Source: Elmis aenea
Lineage: Eukaryota; Arthropoda; Insecta; Coleoptera; Elmidae
Length of the DNA stretch: 64,000 bases
Direction of reading: 5' to 3'
NCBI GenBank assembly: GCA_947652605.1
Contig: OX393579.1
Span: 22,155,674-22,219,673 of the forward strand
Under the pieces are notes generated by a model that was not told where the DNA came from, ran no database searches, and worked only from the letters and a program-made list of their open reading frames with translations. Of the stretch, positions 1 to 11,400 are shown in pieces; within the stretch, counting starts at the first letter, position 1, and each line of letters opens with the position of its first letter. The translations under genes were made by a program, and so were the position numbers.

Positions 1-6
1 CTAGCT

Positions 7-730
7 CAACGGTGGGCAACCTCCGGCCCGCGGGCCAACTCCGGCCCGCGTAAAGTTCTAATCCGGCCCGCGAGATCTTTAGAAGAAATAATAAATAAAT
101 ATTTTCAAAAACAAAAATTTTAAAGAAAAGGATTAGGTTAGTACCTAACATAAGGAAAAAGGAGACATCTACAGTTTCATTTTCGATATAATTCGTCTTA
201 TTTAAATTAAACACACATAGCTACATCTTTGTTCATAATTTAGTACTAACGTCGTAACATAGAAAGTCGTAACGCAGAAACTTCGGATATGTTCAATAAT
301 CGTTTAACGTCGGAAATGTTCGACAATTCGTTTTTCGTTTGTGGAATCCCCCGTGTAGTCACGTAGTGTCGTAGTAAATGAATAGTCGCATAGTTTTAAA
401 GTGAAATATTTAATTAAAATTAATATTTATTTATTAAAGGTAATAAAAAAAAATCTCGTATAATTTAAATTTTAAATAAGAAAAATAATTATAAATATTT
501 ATTTTAGTTCTGAAAGCAAAATGGCATCGAACAACAGTAAAAAACGAAAAGTTGATTTGGAAAACAGAGTTTTTCAAGATAAATGGACGTCGCAATATTT
601 TTTTATTATTGTTTTTATATTTTCAGAAAAAAATTCAAGTAACAAAAATGTGTCCATTAACTACTAAGGCCCGCGGGCGAAACGTAAATCTTATTCTGGC
701 CCCTGTTATACAAAAGGTTGCCCACCCCTG
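7..730. mobile_element. hAT-type element, non-autonomous
   Basis: The ends are imperfect inverted repeats: CAACGGTGGGCAACCT at the left and, read on the opposite strand, CAGGGGTGGGCAACCT at the right. The right end is followed by CTCTAGCT (731-738). The window opens with CTAGCT, the last six bases of the same word, so an 8-bp target duplication is cut by the window edge by two bases. Eight-bp duplications with CAG-type ends are the hAT signature. GC-rich CGGCCCGCGGGCC words sit just inside the left end. The interior keeps only a short coding remnant (521-616). Confidence 0.85.
521..616 (+). pseudogene. N-terminal remnant of hAT transposase
   Basis: An ATG at 521 opens a short frame beginning MASNNSKKRKVD, continuing through ..FQDKWTSQYFFI. 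This resembles the start of hAT transposases of the ZBED/GTF2IRD2-related type, which begin with a basic KKRKVD stretch followed by a W..K/QYFF motif. The frame then enters AT-rich sequence and the rest of the transposase is absent, so the host element is an internally deleted copy. The assignment rests on motif resemblance only. Confidence 0.5.
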
Positions 731-781
731 CTCTAGCTATTATTATAATAAGCGACATCCTCATACTTAAACTCAAATTTC

Positions 782-1115
782 AATCACCCTGTATAAAATT
801 ATCCTAAAACCGATATGGACGTACGGAATCGAACTATGGGGCTGCAGTTAACCTTCCATTATAAAAATATTACAAATAGTCCAATCGGAAATCCACCTCC
901 AAATAACAGGTGCTCCTTGGTACATATCCATCCAAACAATACACAACGACTTGGAAATACAATTTATAACGGATGTGATTAAACCATATGCTATCAAACA
1001 CGGAAACCGCAACATAGGGCACAGCAATGGACTTATCCATGAGCTAGCCAATTTACCAATAGTAGAAAGAAGACTGAAGAGACAGTGGTCAGAAGACCTG
1101 ATTAGATAAGAAGTG
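782..1115 (+). pseudogene. Jockey-type LINE, C-terminal ORF2 fragment
   Basis: The + strand translation reads LYKIILKPIWTYGIELWG, then after a stop continues with ..ILQIVQSEIHLQITGAPWYI and ..ERRLKRQWSEDLI. This is the region downstream of the reverse transcriptase core in Jockey-clade ORF2 proteins. It has no start and at least one internal stop, and is truncated at both ends. The longest open frame here is on the opposite strand (848-1141) and is only its antisense shadow. Confidence 0.75.
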
Positions 1116-2150
1116 GAGGGCTCCCACTTCAAGCCTACCACCTAACCAACACATTTACTTATTACTCAATAACAAAGTAGGAAAAATAGAAATCGCTATA
1201 AAAGTTGACAAAACCCATGAAAGAAAAAAAAATCGACTTAGCTCTCAGAAAATTTACTATTTTAATGAAAAAGGGAATGAATATGATTAAATTAATTGTC
1301 AAGCGTAAAATGCTAACCTTCTGTTAATTATCACGCCGCTATACAAAGCTAACCAATCCCAGAAGACGTAATAATGTGTAGACTGTTCTCAAATAGAAAC
1401 ACAAACGATGTACCGAGTCTGTATTGATATTTCGTATTTGTGCTTCTAACGGTGTAATGAAATCCTGTAAAATAATGCTATTTACATGCTAACTAGGTTT
1501 CAATATCCTGCCTCATGACACAAAGGGCAGTGGACAGACAACGCTTGCTTGACATTAACAATTTACAACATCAAACTACTTAATCTGCGTTCATCCTGTC
1601 GTATCAAAAGCAATGTTCTATGCCCTAGTATAACAATTTTAATTTACAATTTTGGTTTTCTACAAAACTCTGTCCGAATATTATGTCACCTTTATTTAGA
1701 TTCAACCCAGATCGAATATACTAAATACTACATTATAAAAAAAAAGTTATAAAAACTTCCAACGTTTTATAATATTATCTGCAAAAGGCATAAAGCATTG
1801 TGAGAAATATAAAAAACACACTTATGAAGTTTTATTGTACTTGTAGCATTTTTTGTACATTAGGGTAGTGGTAGTGAAACTGTCGTGAACTTTGTAGCAA
1901 AAAAGTAAAAGTTTTAGGTTACAGAACGGTTTAACTCGTTATTAAAACAAAAAGGCGTAAACGTTTGTTTGCTTAACGTTGGCAACGTGCGATATGTGTG
2001 ATATTATTGCACCTAATGTTATCTATGACCTAATGGCGTTGTTCATCTATAACAAAACGATTTTTAGAACTTTCGATTATGACTTAATTAAAGGGGCTTT
2101 TTCTATATGTATCTTTCTAAAATTAAATAAAAAATCGCATTCTGTGAAAC
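1116..2150. other. Intergenic, no gene seen
   Basis: AT-rich sequence with scattered short open frames that show no recognisable motif. I see no RNA gene or defined repeat end. Confidence 0.5.
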
Positions 2151-2154
2151 TGGG

Positions 2155-2262
2155 GTGTGGGAGTCGGAGTCGGAGTTTCGAAGGAATTTCTGGTCAGTGG
2201 AGTCGGAGTCGGTACATTTATACCGACTCCGACTCTGAGTACAACAAAAAAATTGCGAGGTG
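2155..2262. repeat. GGAGTC-repeat hairpin
   Basis: Copies of the hexamer GGAGTC/GAGTCG in direct order (about 2158-2175 and 2200-2212) are followed by the complementary CCGACTCCGACTC (about 2223-2236). The second direct block and the complementary block flank TACATTTATA, giving a perfect short stem. This looks like the subterminal repeats of a decayed DNA transposon, or a simple hairpin-forming satellite. I cannot assign a family. Confidence 0.5.
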
Positions 2263-2774
2263 GTTCTTTGCCGCAAAATTTAAACTCAAATTTTAAATAA
2301 TTTCTTTATATTTAATTTTTTTATATTACACACACCATAAAATGTCTGTGAAATGTATGAGACTTTTGTATTAAAAGGTTACAGTACAACAACCCACACT
2401 TAATTTAAACAAAAGTGACAGAACGGTCCTGCAAATTTGTTCCAACAATTATTTACTTTATTGTACGACAGCTTTTTTGTCCTTTATAAAATGTCGTTTG
2501 ATTTTCCGTAGGTTGAATTTTTTACTGCTCTATTAACACTGCTACAGGCGGTAGACTATTCTATACAAAATTATATGCAGATTGCATAGTTATGCAGTTA
2601 TCAGACACATTTTGTACCAAATTATAAAGGCGCGCGAAATAAACTTCGCGTGAATGCGAACATATTAGCGCGAATCAAACGCGAATACGTTCACATGCCC
2701 GTGAAGCTCATTTCGCGCGAATACGGTTGTAATTAACCGCAGCCTAGCCACTGACCAGATGTCCCGATTTCAAT
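2263..2774. other. Intergenic; CGCG-rich inverted words near 2630-2735
   Basis: Mostly AT-rich. Between about 2630 and 2735 several words built on GCGCGAAAT and its complement ATTTCGCGC occur in opposite orientations, suggesting a small decayed palindromic element. No coding evidence. Confidence 0.4.
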
Positions 2775-2782
2775 GTCCCCAA

Positions 2783-3057
2783 CAGTGGTGTAGGCAGGGA
2801 GGTTAGGGGGGTCAGAACCCCCCCCCCCCATAGGTTCGCAATAAGTCCTTATAGAGCCAGAGAACTGTAAATTTTGTGCTAAAAAAAAAGGTCTTCGGCT
2901 CTTTTTACTGTTTATTAACCCCCCCCCCATGATGAAACCAACAAACATCCTGCTGCAAAAAAAAACTTGAAAAGAGAGTGGTGACCTAAAAAAAATAGGT
3001 CCTCAGCTCTTTTTGCGTTTATTAACCCCCCCCCCATGAAAGCAACCTACGCCACTG
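2783..3057. mobile_element. hAT MITE, CAGTGGYGTAGG ends
   Basis: The left end CAGTGGTGTAGG and right end CCTACGCCACTG form the terminal inverted repeat. The flanks GTCCCCAA (2775-2782) and GTCCCTAA (3058-3065) match at 7 of 8 positions, consistent with an 8-bp hAT target duplication. Inside is a direct duplication: the run GTTTATTAAC followed by a C-tract and ATGA occurs twice (about 2910-2933 and 3017-3040), and another C-tract lies at 2819-2829. No coding capacity. Confidence 0.85.
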
Positions 3058-3127
3058 GTCCCTAACACGTATTTTCGGAACTATTTGTGACCCGATTTCA
3101 AATTCTAATATTTTTAGTTATCGTTCA

Positions 3128-3347
3128 TAGATCTTCTTCTTAATGGGTTCCTCTTGTACCTTTCGGTGTCGAGGTATGCTTTTCTATTTCTGTATTATGT
3201 TTCTCCACTCTTTCCTATCGTTAGCTAATTGTGGCACATCTCTCCAGCTGACTCCTTTTTCTTCTATTCTTCTTCTAGTCTGCCTTACTTCTTTTTTCCA
3301 TTTTCTTCTTGGTCTTCCTCTATTTCTTTTTCTCTCTCATAGATAGT
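3128..3347 (-). pseudogene. LINE 3' end: ORF2 C-terminus plus 3' tail
   Basis: The minus-strand translation contains RGRPRRKWKKEV, then ..GVSWRDVPQLANDRKEWRN and a stop. This is the conserved C-terminal R-G-R-P-R..W / S-W-x-x..A-x-D-R..W-R block of non-LTR retrotransposon ORF2 proteins. Downstream on the same strand is a short 3' tail (3131-3175). Nearly the same 45-base tail recurs at 35323-35367 on the same strand. 5'-truncated, not functional. Confidence 0.75.
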
Positions 3348-4006
3348 TTACAATAAAATGTTGATATTTATTAAAATTCGTTTAGAAACTGTACGATCGA
3401 ACACCGGACGAAAAAATTATCATGTCCCGATTTTTATTTGTACCGATCTGGTCCCCCTAAGAATTTCACTACTATGAAAGTTTACTGCAAACTGTAAACT
3501 TCTTTATTGGAATACTAAGAATATTTACGAAACATAAACGTAATTGCTAAATTGTTTCAAATAAGCTAATAAATGTCACTTTGAAATTCGTAAAATCATT
3601 AAAACCAAAAATAACTTTGTAGCTTGAAAAGTAAACTGTACACAGAAATTCATTCAGGGTTGTGCATCATTCCATAAATTCTGTGGCTGTAGATTGTGCT
3701 ATTAAAATATTAGTTTGGTTGAAGTGTAAATTGCTTGTTTTGTATACAGCCAACTATGCAAATTACGTTTATTTAAAATGATCGTGGTAGACTACATGTT
3801 GTTTGAACCCTTTTTACAAAACCGTGAGTAAACTATAGTCATTTAGCGACCGCATATTTTTAGCTCAACAACTTTTTTTTTAACAAACTTAATCGTTCAA
3901 AAGTGTACACTCATACGAAATAAAAGCCATATCATTTTTGTTTTTAATTTTCCTAATTAGTTTATAAATTGAAGCAAAACAAAGTTCACTCTACACAGAT
4001 TTTATA
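3348..4006. other. Intergenic, nothing recognised
   Basis: AT-rich DNA without long open frames or clear repeat boundaries. Confidence 0.5.
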
Positions 4007-4173
4007 CAGGGTGTCCCAGTTATTATGAGCAGCATAGGGATCTCGTAAACGGTAAGAAATACAGAGTTGGTGAAATGGGTCAAAATGATATGTGGTTTAC
4101 AAGCAACTATACTGTAAAAAAATATTGAAAAAAACAATCGTTTGATAAAAAACACTATAATTGGGACACCCTG
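4007..4173. mobile_element. Mariner-like MITE, 167 bp, CAGGGTGTCCCA ends
   Basis: The left end CAGGGTGTCCCAGTTAT and right end ATAATTGGGACACCCTG are inverted repeats. TA dinucleotides flank both sides (4005-4006 and 4174-4175), as expected for Tc1/mariner-superfamily insertion. The subterminal GGGATCTCGTAAACGGTAAG recurs in the much larger element at 36114-38626, so the two are probably related. No coding capacity. Confidence 0.85.
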
Positions 4174-4175
4174 TA

Positions 4176-5275
4176 TTATATATCTAGTACTAGCAAGTGA
4201 CAGAACTTGTCAACCACAGGCAATTTACTAAACCAAGTTGATATACCTTATAATTTCCAGCTAATTAATATATCTAGTCGTGTTCAACACAAATTTAGAT
4301 ACAAGCAATAAACCAGAAAACGCGTTAATCGATATAACAGCTAATTAATTAATTATAAGTTACCGTTTAGTTGAGTCACTAGAAGCAATAAAATTGTTAC
4401 GCATAGGAATTAAAACACAGCAACCAACGTCTTTAAATTTAAGATGGTAATCGTTTCCAGTGTGCTAAACAAAGTGATTCTTTAGATATTTCAATAAGAT
4501 CACACGCAGAATTTGTTAAACTTTCGCTGTACAAATATACTTCAAAACAACTTTCTTACTTTGTTTTGATAAATAAACATTTGTAACTCATCAGCCTTAG
4601 GGTGTACGCAAAACGTTTTTCTTTAAAATACATCTTGTGGTTATTTTGTCCCTCTTTATTTTCCCAGGAACGCAATTATATAATGTACAAATACTTTTTT
4701 TTAGATAATTTAAATGCCTGGAGCGTTTGGCAAACATTCGAAACGTGAAAAACATAAAACCGGAATATAAATAACGGTGATATAAGATTTATTTGTAATA
4801 AATCGTTTTGCATTTAATGATGAATTATTTTATTGTCGGTAAACACGTGAAGAATTTTTGTTCAATGAAAATTTTGTTGTCACATTTTTGCAAAGTTTAG
4901 TAGACCAAGGTTTATTAATAAGCGATAAGACAGTCATCGTATTTTATGTTGTTTGTCCACCTTAAAATTTTCAAGTATTTTGTTTAATAATTTATACCGT
5001 CTGGAATGGGCTACCATTGAAACCCAAATTATAATAAATAACGATATAAACATGTGAATATTAATGCTGTTCAAAGAGGCTAAAGTTATTTTTTGATTCT
5101 GACTTTCGAAATATTTTAATACTAAGCAATCTTACTCAACACATTGTTGACCAAAGACGCGAATCGGCGTCTTTCGTTTTTCAATTGTTGGCAACAGGAG
5201 ACGCGAATTGGCGTTATCTACACTTTATGCAGTATCGTATCAATAACAAAAATTAAGTTAAATGAGACACTAAAG
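4176..5275. other. Intergenic, nothing recognised
   Basis: AT-rich DNA. A small hairpin (AGACGCGAATCGGCGTCT, about 5156-5174) is followed by a similar GACGCGAATTGGCG word near 5200. No gene seen. Confidence 0.45.
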
Positions 5276-5839
5276 CAGTGATTCCCAAAGTGGTCTATAT
5301 GGACCCCCAGGGGTCGATGACGACCTGCAAGGGGTTCATGTGAGCGGGAAAAAAAATTGGGGGTCCATGAAATTAAAATGGGGTCAACGATAGTGGATCT
5401 TATATAAGAGAGCAGATCGTGACTTTAATTTTGGCATTCCATGAATGGAATAATCCACATACACAGATAGTACCTATTTACTTACATAATACTACCTTAT
5501 AATATAAAGACATATAACTATCTACATAAGTTATAAAAATACCTATGAAGTAAAAAAATTTAAAACAAATGTTCATGAAACGTGATGAAGAATTATATTA
5601 AAATTTAAGTTATTAGGTATATTTTCTGATACATGAAACTGTTAAAGAATTATTATAAACTATCAATTGCCCGCAGCTCCTCCAGAATACGTTTTTATTT
5701 TCTCTGTGTGTAAGTTTTTATTTTGTAAAAAAAAAGTTGATGAATTTGCAAAAAATCAATATCAGGTAAGCAGGGTGTCTACCCCAAATCGAAAAACATG
5801 ACAAGTGGTCTACGAGACAAAAAAGTTTGGGAACTTTTG
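5276..5839. mobile_element. hAT MITE, CAGTGATTCCCAAAG family, copy 1
   Basis: The element begins CAGTGATTCCCAAAGTGGTC and ends AAGTTTGGGAACTTTTG. It is flanked by a perfect 8-bp target duplication, CACTAAAG (5268-5275 and 5840-5847). It lines up over most of its length with the copy at 29148-30483 and lacks the 758-bp foldback insertion present there, so it records the uninterrupted form of the family. No coding capacity. Confidence 0.92.
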
Positions 5840-5847
5840 CACTAAAG

Positions 5848-6815
5848 CATTCTATAATAACTTTTTGCGGTCCGTTTTTTTTTTACGTTTTACCGTTCAG
5901 GTCCAATTGCGCGCCTCTACAGCCCTAATTTGAGTAACTGATTTAAAGTTGGCCATGAGAATATGATAAATAAACAACATTTATCGGAATGAACGAAAAA
6001 TACCTACATATAGCTTCTTACTAGCTGAATAGATGGCAGACATTGGACCACCGAAAGTGGCAGTATAGGTATACTGTCGAACACTGCTCGACATAGGACC
6101 ACAAAGGGTTAAGGTATGATGAATGTGTTTTTATGTAAGCATACTTAAATAATAAGAGACCGTTATTATTATATTTACTTTAAAATAATTTATACGTTTT
6201 ATTGGAATCGTTTTGTTTAGTAACTAAAAAAATGTCAAAAATGGAAGTCTTTGGGAATAAAGACTATTATGCTTTTCACACTATACTGACTATACCGTCA
6301 TAAATGTGTTAAATAAACTGGAAAGATTTATTTACATACGAATATAACAAATACGATGGTCTATCAAACAGGCTACTGAGGCACCATGACCAATCATGGG
6401 GGTTCTAAAGGTTCATATCGTGAATCCACAACCTAAAAAACAATGTATTTGTGGCGAGTTCAAGTGCAGTAATATTAGTATGGTATGGTTCATGAATATA
6501 TTTTTTTAACATATTTCGGGTACGTTTAAAACTTAAGGTCGTTTATGGTGCACTTCGGGCTAAGTTTAGATCGAAAAAAAGGGATCTGGAAAACCCCAGA
6601 GGAGCATATTGACGAAAAATAAAACTTTTTGGATAAAAATAGGACGTAAATCTGACAGTGGTTATTCGGTCATGTTAATATTTTACTGTAATGAAATATC
6701 AGGTGACCAACACCGTTCGAGCGGTTTTCGTTGACTGAAGCCGGTATAGTCCACTACGATTTTCTCAACAAAAGCCAAACAATTCGGTTGAGATCTAATC
6801 CATGCAACTGGAACA
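5848..6815. other. Intergenic, nothing recognised
   Basis: AT-rich DNA with no open frame carrying recognisable motifs and no clear element ends. Confidence 0.45.
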
Positions 6816-7060
6816 TGTTAAGGATGCGTTACTTCGGAAACAACTAAACAGGAGAAGAGACTAACAGCAGCTGAAATGGAATTTTTAAGAAAGATAGCAG
6901 GGAAAACTAAAAAAGTCAAGTGCTAAAATGAAGTCATACAGAAGAATCTAAGGCAAAAACCTGTAACCCTAAGTGTAGAAGAAAAACAACTGAAATGGTA
7001 TGGACACGTACTGAGGAAGAAGATGCCGCCAGATGCACTGACAAAGTGTGTAACGGAATC
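6816..7060 (+). pseudogene. LINE ORF2 C-terminal fragment
   Basis: The + strand translation reads ..KRLTAAEMEFLRKIAGKTKK, a stop, then ..NEVIQKNLRQKPV and EEKQLKWYGHVLR. These blocks (AEM.FLR.I.G.T, RN..I...L..., QL.WYGH..R) are the standard C-terminal region of many arthropod non-LTR retrotransposon ORF2 proteins. Both ends are missing and an internal stop is present. Confidence 0.75.
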
Positions 7061-7067
7061 GAGGAGG

Positions 7068-7296
7068 TACGAAAAATTCGCTCATAAATTCGATCTAAAA
7101 ATATCGCGAAAAGCAGAAAATTGCAAATTGCAGAGTAAATGGTCAAAATGTAGATCATTAAGCGTTAATTTAGTAGAACTTCTTCCTTCATTATTAGCAG
7201 GTCCTGTTATTAAAAACTGCAAAAATCGGTAATTACTTCTTTATTTCGAATATTAGCGATATTTTTAGATCGAATTTATGGGCTAATTTTTCGGGA
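7068..7296. mobile_element. Short palindromic MITE
   Basis: Left and right ends are inverted copies built around ATAAATTCGATCTAAAAATA (near 7084-7105, complement near 7256-7277), extended outward to CGAAAAATT. The roughly 40-base arms enclose about 150 bases. The superfamily is unclear because the flanks show no convincing duplication. Confidence 0.65.
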
Positions 7297-7927
7297 GAAT
7301 GGAAAAATAAATCAAAATTCGCACTAAACGGTGGTAGATACGAAGAAAAGTCGAGAGACACTTTTTGTTTAGAATAAAATGCTCTACCCAAACACCAGTT
7401 CGAGTTCGATTTTGAACAGGGCCGTACTAGTTTTTTTTTTTTAATTTATTAAAACTGAACCCCCACAACTCCGCCAGTGGTTGCTTGTGGGGCTTGGCAT
7501 TCTCATTGAATGTAGTAACCTATAAGGTGGTGCTTTATACTAAATTTGGTTAAAATATATCAACTGGTTGGGAAACGGTTACAAATTATCGATATTTTTT
7601 CGAAAATTTCAACACACTGTATCTTTAAAATGAGTTTATGGACCCATGTTGATGTGGAATATTCGCTTTAAAATGAGTTTTTGTATCAACTGGTAGCGCG
7701 GGGCCCCGGGCACAGGCCCATATCGCCCATACCTAACGGCGGCTTTGAGCATGGGCAAATCATGAGCGCTGACGTAAAGAAATGTCGCGAAAATGGTAAA
7801 ACTGCGGTGTTTCGCCTTATTCCGGCATAATGTTATTCCAGAAAGTTTATTTTTCATAGATTTTAGTTTCATTAACCGTCCATTCCTAACTGTGATAATA
7901 AAATGCTAACTTTTATTTTGTTTTCAG
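7297..7927. other. Region upstream of Gyc76C coding exon 1
   Basis: It contains a T-tract (7431-7443) and a locally GC-rich stretch with GCGGGGCCCCGGGC (about 7697-7710). The bases just before 7928 form a good splice acceptor (TTTTGTTTTCAG), implying at least one upstream non-coding exon and a promoter further 5' that I cannot place. Confidence 0.35.
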
Positions 7928-7960
7928 GTGATTCGGTCTCCTTGAGCGCGCGGGCCGGCC

Positions 7961-8452
7961 ATGCGCCTCGGCCCGGCCCTGCTGGTCGCGCTGCTGCTGC
8001 CTTTTCTAGCCAAGGCCGATTTTTCAAGAATTTCGATTGACGATGAACCCCATGAGTATGCATTGGCGACAGTACCTGGCTCGAACTCTGTCCAGTTCAT
8101 TAGTCCAAAATCTACCAGCACGACCAGTAAAAATACCAATTCGCTTGACCCAGTATCACTCAAATCCAAACACGATATCGACCTTTCCGGAAACCTTACC
8201 AATAATCTTACCGATGATATCCCAGAAACGGAAAACCTTACATTTGCACAAACGGAACACCCATACATTGAACATCTCACAACGCAACCCGTATATTCTA
8301 CCAAGAAAGTTATTACTTCCGAAAACCTTCAAGTGGAACGGCAATTTAAGAAGAAAAATCTTACTGTTGGATACCTCACAGCAGTTAAGGGTGAACTTAA
8401 AGAAAGGCAAGGTCTCGCAGTATCCGGAGCACTTACAATGGCTCTTGAACAG
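7961..8452 (+). CDS. Gyc76C: Gyc76C exon 1: signal peptide, linker, start of ectodomain
   Basis: Codes residues 1-164. The start ATG at 7961 lies 33 bases after a splice acceptor and opens a hydrophobic leader ([19 protein letters not shown]). A linker of about 100 residues rich in S, T and N with several N-x-S/T sites follows. The ectodomain then begins with [18 protein letters not shown], a signature of Gyc76C-type receptors. The leader is GC-rich, unlike the rest of the exon. Donor is GTGTGT at 8453. Confidence 0.93.
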
Positions 8453-11400
8453 GTGTGTAACATAACGAACCTTTTTTTCTCACATGCTTTAATCAGTAAT
8501 TTGTTTAATCTTGTAATTTATCTCACCATACGAAACAATTTATAGTTTTTTTCTTCTTATAAAAAACCAATAACCAAACATGAGTGATAATCCAAAGCGC
8601 AATCTTTTTAATTCATTATTTATCAATGTAGATACTCACTTTACAGCTATGCTTTTTGTTTTTAACGATCGCGTGCTATAAATATAGAACAAAATAAAGT
8701 TGGAGAAGTGTTCAAGGGATTAAAACGTGTGGTAGATCAAGTTGGAATAATTAATTAAGTTTATATTTAACTTGGTAAAACCATTGTTAAGATCAATGAA
8801 CCTCTAAACACCGTTTTTGAATATGATTGAAAATAATTGTCTCACCTTGCACTCGACTTTTAGAAATAGTGTCAACAGAATTTTTTAAATACAGAAAACA
8901 GTGAGTATTAAATTACACTTTTTATCGCGTATTATACAGACAAAGACCTAAAAGTGCAAACGATAAGTGACGTGATTGTGCAGTGCAGTACAAGGTACGT
9001 TCAACGCCTTGAGGTACATCCAAATGCGTTAGCATTAAACTTACTAGATAACAGTCAACATTACAGAAGACTAAACGCAAAACTCCGCTAGACCTGGTGC
9101 ATAGTGTATAAACTCTAAATTTTCTTTTAGTTTTTCATAGAGGGTGTTCACTGGAACACACCTCTTCGAGTCAGTTTCCATAATCAGATCATATGTTTAT
9201 TGTTTTTCTTTTAAAAAAAAAACAGATTACATAGAAAACCCATAAAAAAAAAAAATAATATATTATACAGAACTGACTGCTCAGTAGATCGTCAATGGTA
9301 GAAAATCAAAATGTGTAAAGGTTTGAATATGATAGTTTGATTTATTCATGTTTGTGTTTATTTTTATATTAGATTAAAAATAACGTATTTTATATCTTCT
9401 GTACTAGTTACACAACTGTCACGTTATTTTATCATCAAGAAAGAATTCGATAGGTATTCAAAACATTTCTTAGTTACTTCATTCCTAATATATAAATAGA
9501 GGTAATTTTTAAAAAAAAATTGTTATTGACCATCTTCGATTTGCTTATATTAATGAAAATATCGTGAACATAATTTTTCTCTCCATTTGTGTGTTTGTAT
9601 TTCTATTCTTGTTCAATTAAAGCATGTTTTAAATTTTTAACAGATATTGACTGATTGGGTTTTTATTGTCTTTATACACCAAAATTTTCTATTATTTTAA
9701 AAGTGGAATAGGGAGACAATAAAATAAATCTTCAACTGTAATTTTTTTAGTCGGTATTATTAATTTTTTTGCAAGCAGTATTATTGTGCAAGGTGGGAAA
9801 TACATCTCTATTAAAGTGTCTTTCTGGGCATGGCAGTATTTAAATAAATATTATTTAAAGAATAAGACTCAAACCATCATCAGTCAGTTAAAAATAGTTC
9901 TTCATCCTAAAAATTAAAGAAGTTAATAGTTTTGTAATTGTATTATGAAGAACAATTACATTAGTGTTGCCAACTGTACGCTTTTGGGGCGTACATACGC
10001 GTTTCCGTAAGAAAATGTTAATATGTACGCTGTACGCATACATGCCTTTGAAGAAATTCATATGTACGCTTTTTTGTCATAAAAACTTTTGAGCTATTCG
10101 AACAAGTAACAAAAATATAAATTAAAAGCATAAACTAGTGTTTTCCGTTTGTTTGTTTATTTAATTTTATGCTCAAATAGTGAACATTTTTAGAATTTAT
10201 GTTAATTTTATATTTATATTATTTTGCTAAAAATGTGTATGTTTTTGTTTTTACACAAATGGAATTATCAGTGAAAGTTTTCGTGATTAAAATACTAATT
10301 TTAAAAAGTTGCAAAATTGATGAGTTCAAAATGTTTAAATAATTTATTTATAAAAAATTATGAAATGGTAAAAAACTAACTTTTTTGTATGTTTATCTAT
10401 CTATACATGTGTTTTTATTTTTAAGTTGATCCAAACCTGCAATTAAATGTAACTATATTTGTTTATTTTTGTGTTAATAAGTGCCAAAACACAACATTCA
10501 TGTATTTTTTTGTTACCATCTTTACAGATTAATAATGATTCAACAATTCTACCTAACGTGACATTAGTTTTGCGTTGGAACGATACCCGAGGAGATACAG
10601 TGGTGGCAACCCGTGCCATGACTGATATGGTCTGTGATGGTGTAGCTGTGTTTTTTGGACCTGAAAGTTCTTGTCATGTTGAAGCAATTGTAGCTCAGTC
10701 GAGAAACATCCCCATGATAAGCTATGTGAGTTTATATTTTATTTAGTCAGTTTAAAATTATTAGTTTAAAAAATACTCCATATATTTAGAACTTCGAACC
10801 CCTAAGGAAAAGTTAAATATTCGGTAAATTTTTACTAAAAGCTCAGCTTTAAATTTTTAATCTTTATTATCAATATATTTCTTTTAAATAACATATATAA
10901 GAAACAGGATAATTTATTTAATATTATTTTGAAGCAATGATTAACTTGACATGTGGTTATTCTATAACTGTGGTTTTAACTAAAACTGGTTTTATTTAAC
11001 GCCTTAAAGATAAGACCTTGTTTTACAAAAAGCAATTTTGTAATTATTGAAGGTTTTATAGTAAGGTGACCATTCGTCCCCGTTTTTCAGGGACTGTTCC
11101 GAAACAAGACTCGAGTCCCGAATTACTCTTATCACCGATTTTGCCCCCGATTTTCATAATTTTCTCACAAACTTTTAAAATAAGTCATTGTTGCCAAATT
11201 ATGCAAAACTGATTGTCTGGCAACATTGTAACAGTATAACCGCTCTTTGGATATGAAAACTGTAGTGAGGGGAATTTTTAAAATGTGCAGAAGTGTCCGG
11301 GTTTTTACTTTCCTCTCTTTTATTTGAATTTTGCATGATTGTCGCAAAAATTTGTAGAGGATTTTTTTTTGTAACCCTAGGTTACTGTCCCCGAAACTTT

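Noticed and set aside
848..1141. 97-residue minus-strand frame
   Set aside because: Antisense of the Jockey ORF2 fragment, whose motifs read on the + strand.
7924..8304. 126-residue minus-strand frame opposite Gyc76C exon 1
   Set aside because: Antisense shadow of a well-supported coding exon with no domain of its own.
8037..8465. 142-residue + strand frame overlapping Gyc76C exon 1 in another frame
   Set aside because: Out of frame with the receptor; the receptor frame has signal peptide, conserved domain and matching splice phases.
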